Shown: positions 1 to 11,999 of the stretch, in pieces
How positions within the stretch are numbered: the stretch's first letter is position 1
How the letters are laid out: the number at the start of each line of letters is the position of its first letter
Origin: Burhinus oedicnemus
Lineage: Eukaryota > Chordata > Aves > Charadriiformes > Burhinidae
Reading direction: 5' to 3'
Length of the DNA: 64,000 nt
Assembly: GCA_008921705.1 (NCBI GenBank)
Contig: VFFE01007188.1
Location: 979,443 to 1,043,442 of the forward strand
Made by a program: the position numbers and the translations under genes
Notes under the pieces: model-generated
The model's input: the letters and a program-made list of their open reading frames with translations, nothing else
Told to the model about the DNA's origin: nothing
Database searches by the model: none

Positions 1-2680
1 GATATTTGCAATACATTCTAATTTCATGTCATCTGAAAATTTAATTAATATGCCATTTACTCCTCCATCCAAAGCAGAAATAAAGTTACTAAATAAAACT
101 GGGTCTAATACCAATCCTGGCTACATCTCCTTGGCTTTCAAAATTTAACATAACTTTGCTGATTGTCCTTCAGCCAGTTTTCCATCAATGTGATGATACC
201 AGTTTGAATTAGTTTTGTAAATAACAATGGGGGTTCTGTATTAGAAGTATTCAGTACAAGATAATATAAAAGTTGAATGTTACTTTTGCAGCCAGATTGT
301 ATTTCAACTCATGAAAATGTGCAGGCCTAATTTAAGTGCCTTTGTTGGAAAACTGAAGTTCTCAATTAGCAGAGGTTATTTGAGATCTCCGCGTGATGTT
401 AACGGATATTACACAGGTTCCATAGGAAACTATGATATTCTTCAGTTTCAGCCTGGAGACCAGACAGGATACCCTGTAGTATCAAAAGTGACAATACTGA
501 AAACTGAATTACTCCTTCATTTTCCCTCTTTAGTCAGTGGAGTGTGGCAGTCACATGCAATAAGCAGTTCAGAAAAGGGGCCTGCTTATAAGCATATAAA
601 GGTACTGTGTTTTCTCCTGGAAGACACAATCTTTTTCTCTTTGACTAATGAAAATTGACAATAGAATTCATTTTAGCTAGCATTAATTATCCAGAAGACA
701 AATATCTACAGCTCAATTTGGTTATCCACACAAAGACATCAAGTGACATTTCAGATTCCCTAGGCTATATGAAACACCCTCACAGGGCTAACAGGAAAGA
801 TGTAGGACCTATAGGAGAACCATGCTCTTCTGGAATAACTAGAATACCCTAAACCTCTCAAAAGCACTGGATTCCCATTTGTATACAATGGAATTAAGCC
901 CCTACATTCCACTTAGTATTTTAGTAGATCACCACCCTGCTCTTCCCCTATCTCCTCACCCTTTTGCTTGTAGTTTTAGTCCATAAGTCCATGCTAAGAT
1001 CCCTTCACAATTCACCTTAGAGCTTTTAGTCTATAAATTTGTATTACAATAATAGATCCTAGTAGATAAAAAGGTAATAGTCTTTTTCATATTTGATAAA
1101 TATTAACCAATTAATATACATACACAAAGCTTAACAATCAATTAGAATGCAACACCCACATCTAATTAGGCTGCTCCAACCAGCACTAATACAGTCATAA
1201 ACAGAAACTACCACTGGGGAACTTGAGGGAGTCTCAATGAAAAGTGTAATTGTACTAGGCAGAAAACATTAAAATCATCATTCATCACCATCATTATCAT
1301 ATTCATTGATCCTATTGCTGCTCTTCTGACGTGGCCACTGGAGAGAGGTTTCCCTTTATCTTTCTCTTTTCCTTTCCTTCCCTACTTTCTGTCTGGTAGC
1401 TTTAAATTGATGCATGCTGGCAATTACAGACCCTACAAAGGAAGTTTTCTTCATTTAAGATTATTCCAACTTTCTTTGTGCAACAGCTTTGCTGTCACTC
1501 AGTGACATACAGTAATATAGAAACAACAACACAAAGAAAAAGGGGAAAGGAAGCTGGTATGTCAGTGAGTTGCTTGATACAAAACTGGGATGTAGCTGAT
1601 ACATACATCAAGACCAGACATCAAGAAAGACTTTCAGGTTTTTCAATCTGTATGAATTTAGATTAGATAATCCATCTACTGGAATATAACTGCTGAAAAA
1701 GCAGATGGAGATCAACAAAACCTCTTGTAGTACTGCATCTGATCAAAATAAAAAACTGTGTAACTCCTCTTTTTTTGTCTTCTCAGCATTATATTTACAA
1801 AGTTGCCTTTTTTAGTATCTGTACTTTCTTCTTTACCACAGCATATAGTTGTTTAAAAATTCATCAGAATAAAATGAGGTATCACCCGTTATTTCCCATA
1901 AAGATTTTACTTTTTAGATAACGTCCTCAAAGCTCCTGAGAATAAGCTAACTGTGGTTTGTAGCAATAACCAAAGTTTTCTTACTTGTCTGCTACGTTTA
2001 GCTCTATAGCGTTACTAACATTCCTGCATTATTTATTTGGTTTAGAGCTGCTGGAGAAACAAGTGGAAATAAATCTCAATAACTCCAGAAAAGGAGCTTA
2101 CCAACATACCTTGAAAGGAAGCTTGAAAAGGAAGACAAGACATCTCAAGTACGTGCTGAAAAGGCCTATTGCAAGATCCTCTTCATAGCCTGAAAGTGAA
2201 GTAACATTCATGACTGCTTTGGAGAAAGTCCTAAGGAAGCGTCTGAAGCCATTGAGATCATTCCAGTTTGCAGAAAACAGTAGAAGAGATAGCTAGCTAG
2301 TTAGCTAGATATGTAGGTTATTTTCAAAAATTTTTTTTCTCACTTTATGCATAGTTTCTTCTCAATAGAATTTTTTTTTTTTTCCAATAGTATTGAAAGT
2401 TACTGCAGACATAAGTATATGCTTATTTTTTGGAAGCTGAGATGGCACCTATCTATGGAAAAAACCCAAACCCTTCTTAAAATATTCAAATCGATATAAG
2501 ACAAAAAAATTCCCTTCAAGGAGATATTTTGACTCATGTGCTGTGAGCTGTGTAACAGCTTAGTACCAGACACCTCTCTCGTTATGATGTGCATTTTAAG
2601 CATGGGATAAGAGCAAAAGCCTTGAAAATATTGGTACTGATTGAAAGCTGAGGGTACAGAACCATAAACAATGTGATGGT
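1..2680. other. AT-rich unique DNA, no supported gene
   Basis: No recognisable transposon, RNA gene or exon is visible. The longest open frame (positions 311-658, plus strand, 115 codons) has no motif I know and no supporting context. Minor low-complexity pieces are a T run at 2371-2383 and a short GCTA-rich stretch near 2290-2312. It may be intronic or intergenic; the sequence alone does not decide. Confidence 0.5.
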
Positions 2681-3420
2681 GTGACTGACTAAATCCCTAG
2701 GGGTGGAATGTGACTTCCTGAATAAGACCCTATAACAGAAGAAGGTTCAGTGGAAATGGGCAAGGGTGATATACCTGTGAAGCTCAGAGAGTAATGCAAA
2801 GAAGCTGAGTTTATCTCAAAACATAGGGGACTGAGTGTGGCATTTGTTGTAGATAAACAGCCATCAACAGTTGTGTGGATCAACTGGTGGTGTAAACGTT
2901 TCCCTGAGTCAGACAGACCAGCACAGAGGCAGTGAATACACGGTCCAGCCCAACATAGTGTATGAAAACTAGACAACTAGCAAAAGAATTTCAGACACCA
3001 ATGGGCTTGAGCTAGCTTCAACCCACATATTCCTTCCTGGTGACCGGAGACACGAATGTAGTGACAGAAAGCATTTTACAGAGACTGGTAACAGAAATCA
3101 CATTAGTACATTGGTATTGTGATTGAACTGTGTATTGCACTTGCTGTATTTTGCTAAGTGTCACTTACATTTGTATTGTTTTCAGTATACTTTGTAACAC
3201 TCTGCTAATTCAGGAATCGTACGTAATATCAATTATCTTCAAATAAGTAAATTTGATATTAAACATTACATGGTCCATACGTAGAGTATCTCAGAGAACC
3301 TGGTCAGAAAGTATTGGACTCTGACACATGGTCAAGTGGTAAAATATTCCAAGCTCAAAAATTCAGTCCTAACTTGCCTCAGGGAGGAACTCTTTAGGCT
3401 GGCCACCTCAGCCTTTGTGG
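2681..3420. repeat. possible old LTR-like repeat
   Basis: This stretch has more mixed composition than its flanks and ends in an AT-rich segment with ATTAAA at about 3258, which could be the polyadenylation signal of an old LTR. I see no terminal TG/CA boundaries, no target duplication and no second copy in this window. The call rests on general resemblance only. Confidence 0.2.
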
Positions 3421-3699
3421 CTAAGACTGTCAATAACTGTAGTCGTGCAATTGCATACTCACGGGTAAAGTAGGATATGATTCTTAGGGACTGACTACTT
3501 TGAAAATGCAGTCATTATGACTGATAACATACAGGAATAACAATCAGCAGTGTGATGTTAATATCAGTTGAGTGTTATGAGATTGATCTTCTGTATCAGT
3601 CTTCTAAACAATCTCATCATATATATGTCTAATTCCCTGATATTTACATGTGTAGATGTATAGATACTTAGTTGCAACAGATGTCTTCAGAAAAGGTTC

Positions 3700-4780
3700 T
3701 TTCTGCAGAAAAGCCTGAGGCTGGGTTTCTTATATGACCTTTGGTTTGAAGAGTCACTCTCAATTGCTTCTTTTGGAGCCTTCAAGAGCCATAAGAGGAA
3801 CACACCTCTCTTCTGCCCCAGGTCCCTCCCTACTGCAACTCTCATCCACGTGATGGGAGCAGCTGTTTGATTGGGGAGCCCAGTTGGCTGACTGGGGGTA
3901 AAAGCCTGACAGATCTTGAGTTTCGGAGGGAGCAATAGCCCTTTGTATCAGGAAGTGGGGCAAGGCCACTTGCCATTCTCCCCTGTAGGGCCCCAGGAGG
4001 CAGACGGCACGGAGGGAGGGAGGGAGACAGGAGAAACACATTCCCAGAGGTCTGAGCAGGACCCTGTGCCAAGAGGGCTCCACCTGTCACGGGCACCCTG
4101 CTCTTTCTGGCCTGGGCTTGAAGCGCTGGTGAGCTATGTTCACCCTCCCCGGCCCAGCAACCCTGAGAATGACTGACAATGACAACCTTTGGGCCCAGAA
4201 GGAGAGTGGAAGAGTGATTTCAGCACCAGAGCAAAGGGTAGATACTCAGTGTATGTGGGAGGTGGGTTGTGGTGGGCTTATCTTGGTTAAGGGCCAGGCT
4301 CCCACCCAGCTGCTCACTCACCCTCTGTTCCTCAGCAGGACAGGGGGCAAAAATAGATCATGGGTTGAGTTAAAGGCAGGGAGATTGCTTACCAATTATA
4401 GTCATGGGCAAAACAGACTTGACTTGAGGAAAATGAATTTACTTCCTTGCTAATTAAAATAGATTTGGATAGTGAGAAACAAAGTCAGCTATGAAAACAC
4501 CACCTTTTCTCCCCCCTCTCCCTACAGGTAGTGGAAGTGTGATCTCAGTACTAGACTAAAGTGGTAGATACTCAGAAGTGTGCATGTGGTAAGTGGGCAT
4601 AACAGTTTTATCTGTATTACTACTAAAAAAATTTTATCTGTATTATTACTAAATCTTAGTGTTCTTTAGATAATTTGGATTCATGAAACATTAGTTGGTC
4701 TAATACTCAGTTCTTAGCTTCATATACATGGTGTGTTCCCTTTTGCCTGTCACACCGTTCTGAGTGTAACACTGCTGCTT
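3700..4780. repeat. GC-richer LTR-like repeat, family copy 1 (interrupted)
   Basis: The right part of this block (about 4060-4770) is homologous to 22140-22590. Shared landmarks, in the same order, are a GGCACC-containing GC-rich start, a segment on GATGACTGACA/GAATGACTGACA, a segment ending in GATACTCAG or GTACTCAG, a GTTTTATCTGTATTACTAC stretch, TAGATAATTTGGA, and a CATATACAT segment. Two copies of this length and composition fit an LTR or another interspersed repeat; I cannot name the family or its strand. The left extension to about 3700 (with GGGGGTAAAAGCC near 3895) has no partner in the window and is included tentatively. The block is interrupted at 4268-4528 by a fragment of another LTR. 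Confidence 0.55.
4268..4528 (-). mobile_element. ERV LTR fragment inserted in the 3.7-4.8 kb repeat
   Basis: About 260 bp matches, in the same orientation, the left end of the LTR at 16146-18046. It begins TGTGGTGGGC and shares the blocks CTCAGCAGGACAGGGG, GGGCAAAACAGAC and an AATTAAAATAGA-type segment. Only the 3' end of that LTR is present, so this is a fragment and not a complete integration. No retroviral coding sequence accompanies it. The same host sequence of about 60 bp occurs on both sides (4206-4262 and 4531-4590). Confidence 0.7.
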
Positions 4781-5797
4781 GTCCTGGAGTAGTTAAAATA
4801 TTGCAGGACAACGCAGATAACAGGACAACGCAGATGAAGGCTCTTCCTTTCTGTCAGGGCCATTTGTTTATCCAGTATCTGATAAGACAGAAGTAGTACA
4901 TTGATATCTCTCTCTCTAACATTTTATTTAACAGACTGCTTTATTTAACAGTAAGTAATAATTACATTTGTTTTCTGAAGTCGTTTTCCCACTTTATTTT
5001 ATCTTCTTCCTCAAAATTATTGCTGCTCACACTGCACTAAGTAATTTGTGTTATCACTGATTAAATAAAATGGTCTTCTCATGCATCAGCATGCAGATCA
5101 CTGTATACAATATGTGACCAAGTAATTGGAAAGAAAAACAGTTGTAGATTAAGGCTTTGTGAGAATTGCAGTATAAATGTGATAATAGGAATAATTCCTA
5201 GTCAGCTATGGCTTACTGCTTTCTAATACCTATGTAATCAACAGGCTAGTCAAATAACATTTAACCTACTTATCTAGGTAGGACTTTTTAAATAGAATTT
5301 TATTTTCCAGGTACTATTTTCATGTTTTCCAGGTACAGTTCACTGTGTGAAATAGTTACTGAGTAATCATATGTACATAGAATAATAAATAGTAATACAA
5401 GAATAATTTTATTTAAGCTATTAAAATCATTGTTGCATAATAATTTTGGCCAGCAGCAAGATTTTAAACAATTTAATTGTAGCATCTATAGCTTAAAAGA
5501 GGATTTTAAATAAAAAGCATATAATAGATTCTACTCCAGTACTATACTATACCAAATACTTGTCTAATACTTGACATATACCTATTTTTCCATAATTTTA
5601 GAAAACTATTTATTCACTACTATTAATATCCTTAATATCCTAGAATGCACATTGCCTTGATATGATTCTGTATCATCATCATGAATAATGTGAACCTTAG
5701 CGTGGTTTGCAGTTATTACCTGCCTTCTTTATGGCAGTTATTTTTTGAGACTTTTATTGCTTAGTATGACAAACTGCAATGTAAATGATTTTAGTAG
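4781..5797. other. AT-rich unique DNA with a 17-bp tandem
   Basis: No gene or transposon recognised. The 15-mer CAGGACAACGCAGAT occurs twice with a 17-bp period at 4804-4818 and 4821-4835, and a short CT repeat lies near 4905-4917. Confidence 0.45.
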
Positions 5798-6685
5798 TGT
5801 ACTGGTTTTGGCTGAGATAGTTAGTTTTCTTCATAGTAGCTTGCATGGGGCTATGTTTTAGATTTGTGACCAAAACAGTATTGATAACACACTGATCTTT
5901 AGTTCTTGCTGAACACTGCTTCCACAACGTCAAGCTTTTTTTTTTTCTCATACTGCCCTGGAAGTGAGTAGGCTGGTGGTGCACACAGAGAGAGACTTAT
6001 AACTGAGGCCTAAAGTGCAAGAGAAGGGGCAATAGTGAAACTGAAAGAGGGTAGGGTTAGATTGGAGATAAGGCAAAAATTTTTTATGGTGAGGGTGGTG
6101 AACAGATTGCCCAGAGAAGTTGTGGATGCAGCATCATTGGAAGTACTTACGGTCAGGCTGGATGGGGCTTTGAGCAACCTGATCTAGTGAAAGATGTCCC
6201 TCTCCATGGCAGGGGGATTGGGCTAGATGATGTTTAAAGGTCCCTTCCAACCCCAACCATTCTGTGACTATGTGATTCCATGATTCTAGGAAGCTGGCAG
6301 GGAACACAGCCTGGACAGCTGGCCCCAGGTGACCAAAGGGATATCCCAAACCATATGACATCATGCTTGGTCATAAAAGCTGGGCAAAGAAGGAGGAAGC
6401 GGGGGGAGTTATGGCATTTGTCTTTCCAAGTAACTGTTATGTATGACGGAGCCCTGCTTTCCTGGAAATGACTAAGCATCTGCCTGCTGATGGGAAGTAG
6501 TGAATCAATTCCTTATTTTGCTTTGCTTGCGCGTGCTGCTTTTGATTTTGCTATTAAACTGTCTTTATTGCAACCCACGAGTTTTCACACTGTTACCTTC
6601 CAATTCTCTCCCCAGTTCTGTGGGGGAGTGAGCGAGCAGCTGTGTGGGGCTTAGCTGCCTACCAAGGCTAACGCGCAACAAATAG
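5793..6685 (+). mobile_element. solo ERV LTR with imperfect 5-bp target duplication, split by a CR1
   Basis: The LTR proper runs from 5798 (TGTACTGG) to 6680 (GCGCAACA) and is interrupted at about 6009-6294 by a CR1 fragment. Flanking pentamers AGTAG (5793-5797) and AATAG (6681-6685) match at four of five positions. A TATA-like CATAAAAG lies near 6372 and an ATTAAA signal at 6553-6558, giving plus orientation. The core (ATATGACATCATGCTTGG and the CTGCTTTCCTGGAAATG block) also occurs, reverse complemented, in the LTR at 44667-45250. No gag, pol or env frame adjoins it, so it is a solo LTR. I recognise the family as a common avian ERV LTR but cannot assign a subfamily. Confidence 0.8.
6009..6294 (+). 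mobile_element. CR1 LINE 3' fragment nested in the LTR
   Basis: This is the last part of CR1 ORF2 and the 3' UTR. It includes the block GTTGCCCAGAGAAG-like (ATTGCCCAGAGAAGTTGTGG), the GGGCTTTGAGCAACCTGATC segment, GGGCTAGATGATG, CCTTCCAACC, and the octamer tail (TTCTGTGACTATGTGATTCCATGATTCTA). It is 5'-truncated, as most CR1 insertions are. LTR sequence resumes directly after the tail, so the CR1 is younger than the LTR. Confidence 0.85.
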
Positions 6686-9500
6686 AAAACTGTGAAATAT
6701 TGCATTTTATCTCTTTCTTTATTAGTCCTGAACATGCCTTTTTGAATTGTGATCATTACTTCTGTTTAAACACAATACTGAAAGGTGTTTGGTCCATGAA
6801 CACCAGGTACTCCCCTTTTTATGATATAATTTGATTACTATCATGTCAGAGGAATTGCAAACTGAACCAAGTAAGGCCTTCTGTAGGAAAGACTGCTTGT
6901 AGCTGTCTTCACATATTGGGATGACTGCAGACGAGTTACCCAGAAAACGTAACCAATAAATCCATCTGATCTTACAAAGTTTGTTTTTTTAGGGAAGTTG
7001 TTAACAAATTGGTTTTGACAGTTTAACACATTAACAATAGTGAATGAGAACAACATATGATCTAGGTGTAACCCATAAATATTTCCTTTCTAAAGAACAA
7101 GACACATTTTACCACATTTACTTTATTATGAAATTGAACTACAGTTTCAGTCCTGCTTTCTCATTTTTCTGTGGATGAACGCAATTACTCAAAAATGTCA
7201 TACACTACCTATAACAATTGTTTTCTACAGCAGATAATTTGAGTCTGCAAGACTTCATAGCTTTTGTTGGCAGCTTATGATTGACAATTGGGACTAAGTG
7301 ACAAAGTTAAAAATCTCGTAGACAAATAAACTGTGTTGATGGAAATAGATACGTAGAATACTAACATTTAAACTTTGAAACAAATGGTATCAAACATTAA
7401 CTATTTATTATATTTCATGATTCCTAGTTTATGGTACTCCATAAGTGCTGTTAAAACATTCAAAATGTATGAATTTAAAATCTAATCCAGGCATATCTTA
7501 TCTTTGTTCATACTCTGTCCCTTTTAATAGGAGTTAGGAGAGTCTGACAGATTTGATACTGATTAAGGACTCCGTAAGGCAGAATATTTGGTTCTGATTC
7601 TCATCTGCACTGTTTCCTTCAGTAGTTTTGAAGAAATCACTTTAATCTCCCTCTATTGCTTGTTCCAATCCTTTGCCTATCCTTCTGTCTATTGAAATGG
7701 AATCCCAAGGAGTTGGTTTGTCAGAAGGTAAAACTCACTATTGGCACTAAAATCACATAAATCCAAGAATCCAGCTTCAGGATTATGTTTCTTTAGTTTT
7801 CTTTCATATTGCTCATATTTGAAAATAGAGGTTTAAATATTTAAATTTGGTATTATGATTTCTTATAGCTTTCTTGAGAATTAGAAAGGCATAGGTTTTG
7901 CATCTACTTGCAAGACATCATCTTAGTAATTCAGACACAAGATGAATGTACCAAAACCAGGGTACAGTTAATAGAAAACGTGAATACGTAGTATTAAATT
8001 CAGCACACACTGGACTGTGTTTGCTAATAAACTATTAGAATATTTCCTGGCACAGATTTGACCCATTTCAAATAACACTTGTCCTAGTAATTCCTGGATG
8101 TGGTTTATCTGTTTAATTGTTCTTGCCCAGTATGCAGTGTTTAGGAACCTAAGGCACTGTACCAGCACAGAAACAGGCTGTATCATGGCAGTTGCCTTCA
8201 GTGCCCAGGAAAATTTCTGAGCATTTTTAGTGCAGACTTAGCACTGTTGTTGCAGATATAGCCATAAGATCTTGCTAAAATGTTTCTTATTACTGAGGAT
8301 CTTCAACCTGAGAACAAGGAATTGTACTTAAAAATCAGTATGTATACAAGACTAAGAAAAATAGTTTTAAGTCCTGATAGCTTGCCAGGTAATACTTGCC
8401 TTTCACATGGATTAAAATAAACGTATGTACTTACAAGCATAGTATTTTCTAATGCCAAATATGGAGGAAAAGTGAATTGCTAATATATCTGAATGATCAG
8501 AATAGAGTCATTCAATCAGCTTCCTTTGCTGCGTTCATAGATTTTTCTTCTCAAGCGTATGAACTTAATTCTGTGTGCATGTCTAGTTGTGACTTCAATG
8601 TCATCCTCGTTCTTCATCTTTTTTTTTTCCATTTTCGAATAGGCAGAGGTTTGCAACTCATTGCTTTTCTCTAGAGGGTAGTCCACGGGGAATATAAAAA
8701 CATATGACTATTATCTGCTACCAAAAACTTTAAACCTTTAGATCCCACATCTAACAAATGTCTTCTTTATATCTATACATTTTCTATTTCTGTGTGTTCT
8801 TTATAAGTGCAAACACTGACATTTTCCTTAATGCAGTCAGTATACACTAACTTCGTGTAACGTATGAAGTCTATTTTTGTCAGATGATTAAATACAGGTT
8901 AAAAAACCCAAACAAACACATCTGAGTGACTTGAAGTCACCAAAGTAGTCAGCAGGAAAACTGGGTCTTCTGATGTATCTGCAAGATTATGTTCTCTTGG
9001 TAATGAGCAAAACAGAATGTTAGGTCTCTTCGCAGGTAAATAGAAAGTAGAGATTGCTTTCAAAACTTCAAAATCTTTTTTTTCTGAAACATACCTGGAA
9101 TACCATTCTTCATTTCATATACCACTGAGTTCTTTCAAATTTCTCATTCAGCAGAGCATAGCTTTCGTCACTATCCCCTACTTCTGCTCTGACTTTTAGA
9201 CAACCCTTTTCACAAAGAACTGGCAAAATGCATACTTATTTCATGATCTTTTGATGTTGAAACCTTTATGCCTCTTTGAAGTTCACTTATCTAGCCTTGT
9301 ATATTGTCATTGCTTGCAGTGCCTCATGGACAGGCACCTGGAACTTGCGCCTACCTGCAATACACCTGCCTACAATATTGTAAGAAGGTAGACAGGTATC
9401 AATCAGTCATCTCTCAGAAGTAATAACCCTTTCTACTCAGTCTTTTTAAAGAGATGAGTTTGAAATAGAGTCACTTTGCTGTTCAATTAATAATAATATA
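6681..9500. other. AT-rich unique DNA
   Basis: I see no transposon, RNA gene or exon. The open frames are short (at most 72 codons) and scattered on both strands. Confidence 0.45.
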
Positions 9501-9504
9501 ATCA

Positions 9505-9665
9505 GTAATATAGTTGTGCTTGCTTTGGGCTATGTAATAGCCCAGTGGCAACAATAAATTGTTGTTGTACAGACTGTGTACATGCTTTTGTACATGATGT
9601 ACATGTAGTTGTACGTGCTTTGGGCTTTGTAATAGCATAATAACAATAATAAATATTGAAAGTGG
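9505..9665. repeat. short tandem duplication with clustered GTAC palindromes
   Basis: A segment of about 50 bp is repeated with a period near 96 bp. TAGTTGTGCTTGCTTTGGGC begins near 9509 and a diverged TAGTTGTACGTGCTTTGGGC near 9606; each is followed by a GTAATAGC and an AACAATAA segment. Between them (9567-9617) GTAC or GTACA occurs six times within about 50 bp, several as the palindrome TGTACA or ATGTACAT. Confidence 0.55.
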
Positions 9666-9759
9666 TGTCAGCAAGAGCCTTGTTCTTGGGGGGCTTAATA
9701 CTGGAGGAAACAAAGAATCCCATAGAGGGGTTAAATAGATAGAAGTTATAGGACAAAGC

Positions 9760-10419
9760 TGGTAGTGCTTTGTAGACTACATATTAAGTTTCAATAAAAG
9801 TTTATGTTCAGTGTCATATAGTTTATCAGTGACAAGATTAGAATAGCAAATAATTAGGATCCAATGCACAGCTGTACAACTCAGTGTAACAAGTTTTTAA
9901 AAACACCCTTGTCTGAATCACTGCTTACCCAGCAACAGTTGCGAACTATTCTCCTCCAATTACTTTATAAACATTAAGCAGTTAACCCTTTACTGTACTG
10001 ATAGCAGTTGTTACTTATGAATGATTTCCAATGTAGGTACAGAAATACTCATTTAGCTTTTCTGTTATTCTGAGACTACATTTTTTCAGTATTTATTTTT
10101 TTCCTATTAGAATTGTGATTCATGAATGTGTCATTTTAAAGCTTGTTGCACAACGTACAAATGAATCCTGAAAATATTATTTCACTCTTTCTTTCAGCCC
10201 TTTGCAAATGTTTAGGGCCAATAATACAACACTGTCATCAGATAAGGGTGTTAATAAATGTGAACGCTACAAATGCAATAACCATACAGAGAGAATGATA
10301 TTAAACTCACTTGAATTTCCATATTTACAACAAATGCGTGGAAATAAGCTGTAGATTATAAGCACAAAAAATGTAGGTGTCTAATTTAAGTTTCCATACA
10401 AAAGCCAGGTTATCTCTTT
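9760..10419. other. AT-rich unique DNA
   Basis: Nothing recognisable on either strand. Confidence 0.4.
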
Positions 10420-10761
10420 AGAGTCAGTGGAGATTCGGTGTGGGATTCAGTTGTCTAAATGCATGCACTTAATGCTATTTAAGACATCCTATGGAATTCA
10501 GGAGATCTACATAAGGTTGGAAAATACGGCACAGGATGTACAGTAATCCCATACATTTCTGGTCATAAGGCCTAATTTGGATGCCCATATATGGGTAGCT
10601 GGTGTAAACTGATATTCCCTTAGGGATCTTGCCTGGTCACCAGTTGTTGCTCAGAAAAGACATAGGTCTCCCACTGGTGTTCAAGATATGTACAAGGGTA
10701 GTAGATCTAATAGAGGACCAATAGAAGATCTGTGCCCAGGCTGACAGCTGGATGTCAGGAG
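10420..10761. repeat. possible old unnamed repeat, left of the CR1
   Basis: A stretch near 10452-10495 (CTAAATGCATGCACTTAATG then CTATTTAAGACATCC) aligns loosely with 39255-39292 (TTAAATGTAGGTATCTAGTG then TTATTTGAGATGTCC), and both are followed by GCACAGGA. This suggests two old copies of one interspersed repeat. The family is unknown to me and the identity is low. Confidence 0.3.
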
Positions 10762-11992
10762 AATCACGGAATCATGGAATTTTCAGAGTTGGAAGGGACC
10801 TCTAGAGATCATCTAGTCCAACTCCCCCGCTGACACAGGAATGCCTACAGCACATTACTCAGGACTGCATCCAGATGGGTCTTGAAAATCTCCAGAGAAG
10901 GGGACTCCACAACCTCTCTGGGCAGCCTCTTCCAGTGCTCTGGCACCTGAACCGTAAAGAAGTTTTTCCTTATTTTTGAATGGAACTTCCTATGTTCCAG
11001 CTTGTGCCTGTTACCCCTCGTCCTGTTACTGAGAACCATTGAAAAGAGTCTGGCTCCATCCTCCTTCAACCCACCCTTTAGATACTTCTAAGCAAGACTA
11101 AGGTCTCCCCTCAGCCTTCTCTTCTCCAGGCTAAAGAGTCCCAGCTCTCTCAGCCTTTCCTCATAAAGGAGGTGCTCCAATCCCCCAATCATCTTTGTTG
11201 CCCTATGCTGGACTCTCTCCAGAAGTTCCCTGTCCCACTTGAGCTGGGGAGCCCAGAACTGGACACAGTATTCCAGTTGTGGCCTCACCAGTGCCGAGTA
11301 GAGGGGGAGAATGACCTCCCTCGACCTAGTGGCCACACTCTTCCCCATGCAACCCAGGATTCCATTGGCCTTCCTGGCCACAAGGGCACATTGCTGGCTC
11401 ATGGATAATTTCCTATCTACCAGGACCCCCAGATCCTTCTCCTCAGAACTGCTTTCCAGCAGGTGGTCCACCCCTAGCCCATATTGGTGCCTAGCATTCT
11501 TCCTCCCCAGGTGCAGGACCCTATGCTTGCTCTTGTTGAACCTCATGAGGTTCTTCTCTGCCCAGCACTCCAGCCTGTCCAGGTCACACTGGATGGCAGC
11601 ATGGCCCTCTGGAGTGTCAGCCACCCCTCCCAGTTTGGTATCATCAGCAAACTTGCTGAGGATACACTCTGTCCCCTCATCCAGGTCATTGATGAATAGA
11701 TTGAACAAGATTGGACCGAGTACTGATCCCTGGGGGACACCACTAGTTACAGGCCTCCAACTTGACACTGCTCCATTCATCACAGCCCTCTGAGTTCTGT
11801 CACACAGCCAGCTCTCAATCCACCTCACTGTCTCCTCGTCTAGCCCACACCTCTTCAGCTTCCTGATGAGGATGTCATGGGCGATAGTGTCAAAAGCCTT
11901 GCTGAAGTCAAGGTAGATGACATCTACTGCTCTCCCCTCATCCAGCCAACCAGTTATAACATCATAGAAGGCTATCAGATTGGTCAAGCATG
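10762..11992 (-). mobile_element. CR1 LINE, 5'-truncated
   Basis: The 3' end lies at 10762, where GAATCACGGAATCATGGAAT is a decayed octamer tail on the reverse strand. The element then reads leftwards-to-rightwards through its short 3' UTR, the ORF2 C-terminus and the RT domain, and stops abruptly at about 11992 inside RT. CR1 families are usually about 4.5 kb when full length, so roughly the 3' quarter is present. It is closely related to the copy at 18529-19348 but has a different truncation point and different flanks. Confidence 0.92.
10845..11990 (-). pseudogene. CR1 ORF2 C-terminal part: reverse transcriptase, one in-frame stop
   Basis: This encodes the reverse transcriptase that, in intact CR1, copies the element's own RNA at a nicked chromosomal target. 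The upstream part (11088-11987) is open for 299 codons, with motif A as [12 protein letters not shown] (catalytic Asp about residue 27), motif B as SGVPQGS (residues 82-88), motif C as FADD (113-116), and the thumb/C-terminal block [18 protein letters not shown] at 11088-11090 stands where related copies have a Tyr-like codon just before KYLKGG. The same frame then continues uninterrupted for 81 codons to the natural ORF2 stop at 10845. The endonuclease domain and the RT fingers are missing through 5' truncation, so it cannot be autonomous. The start codon is meaningless, because the frame simply enters at the truncation. Confidence 0.9.
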
Positions 11993-11999
11993 ATAAATG

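Noticed and set aside
311..658. 115-codon open frame on the plus strand
   Set aside because: No recognisable motif, no neighbouring exon-like signals, and its length is unremarkable for 64 kb of sequence.
11311..11793. 160-codon plus-strand frame, repeated as 18830-19312
   Set aside because: It is the antisense of CR1 reverse transcriptase. It is duplicated only because the CR1 subfamily is.
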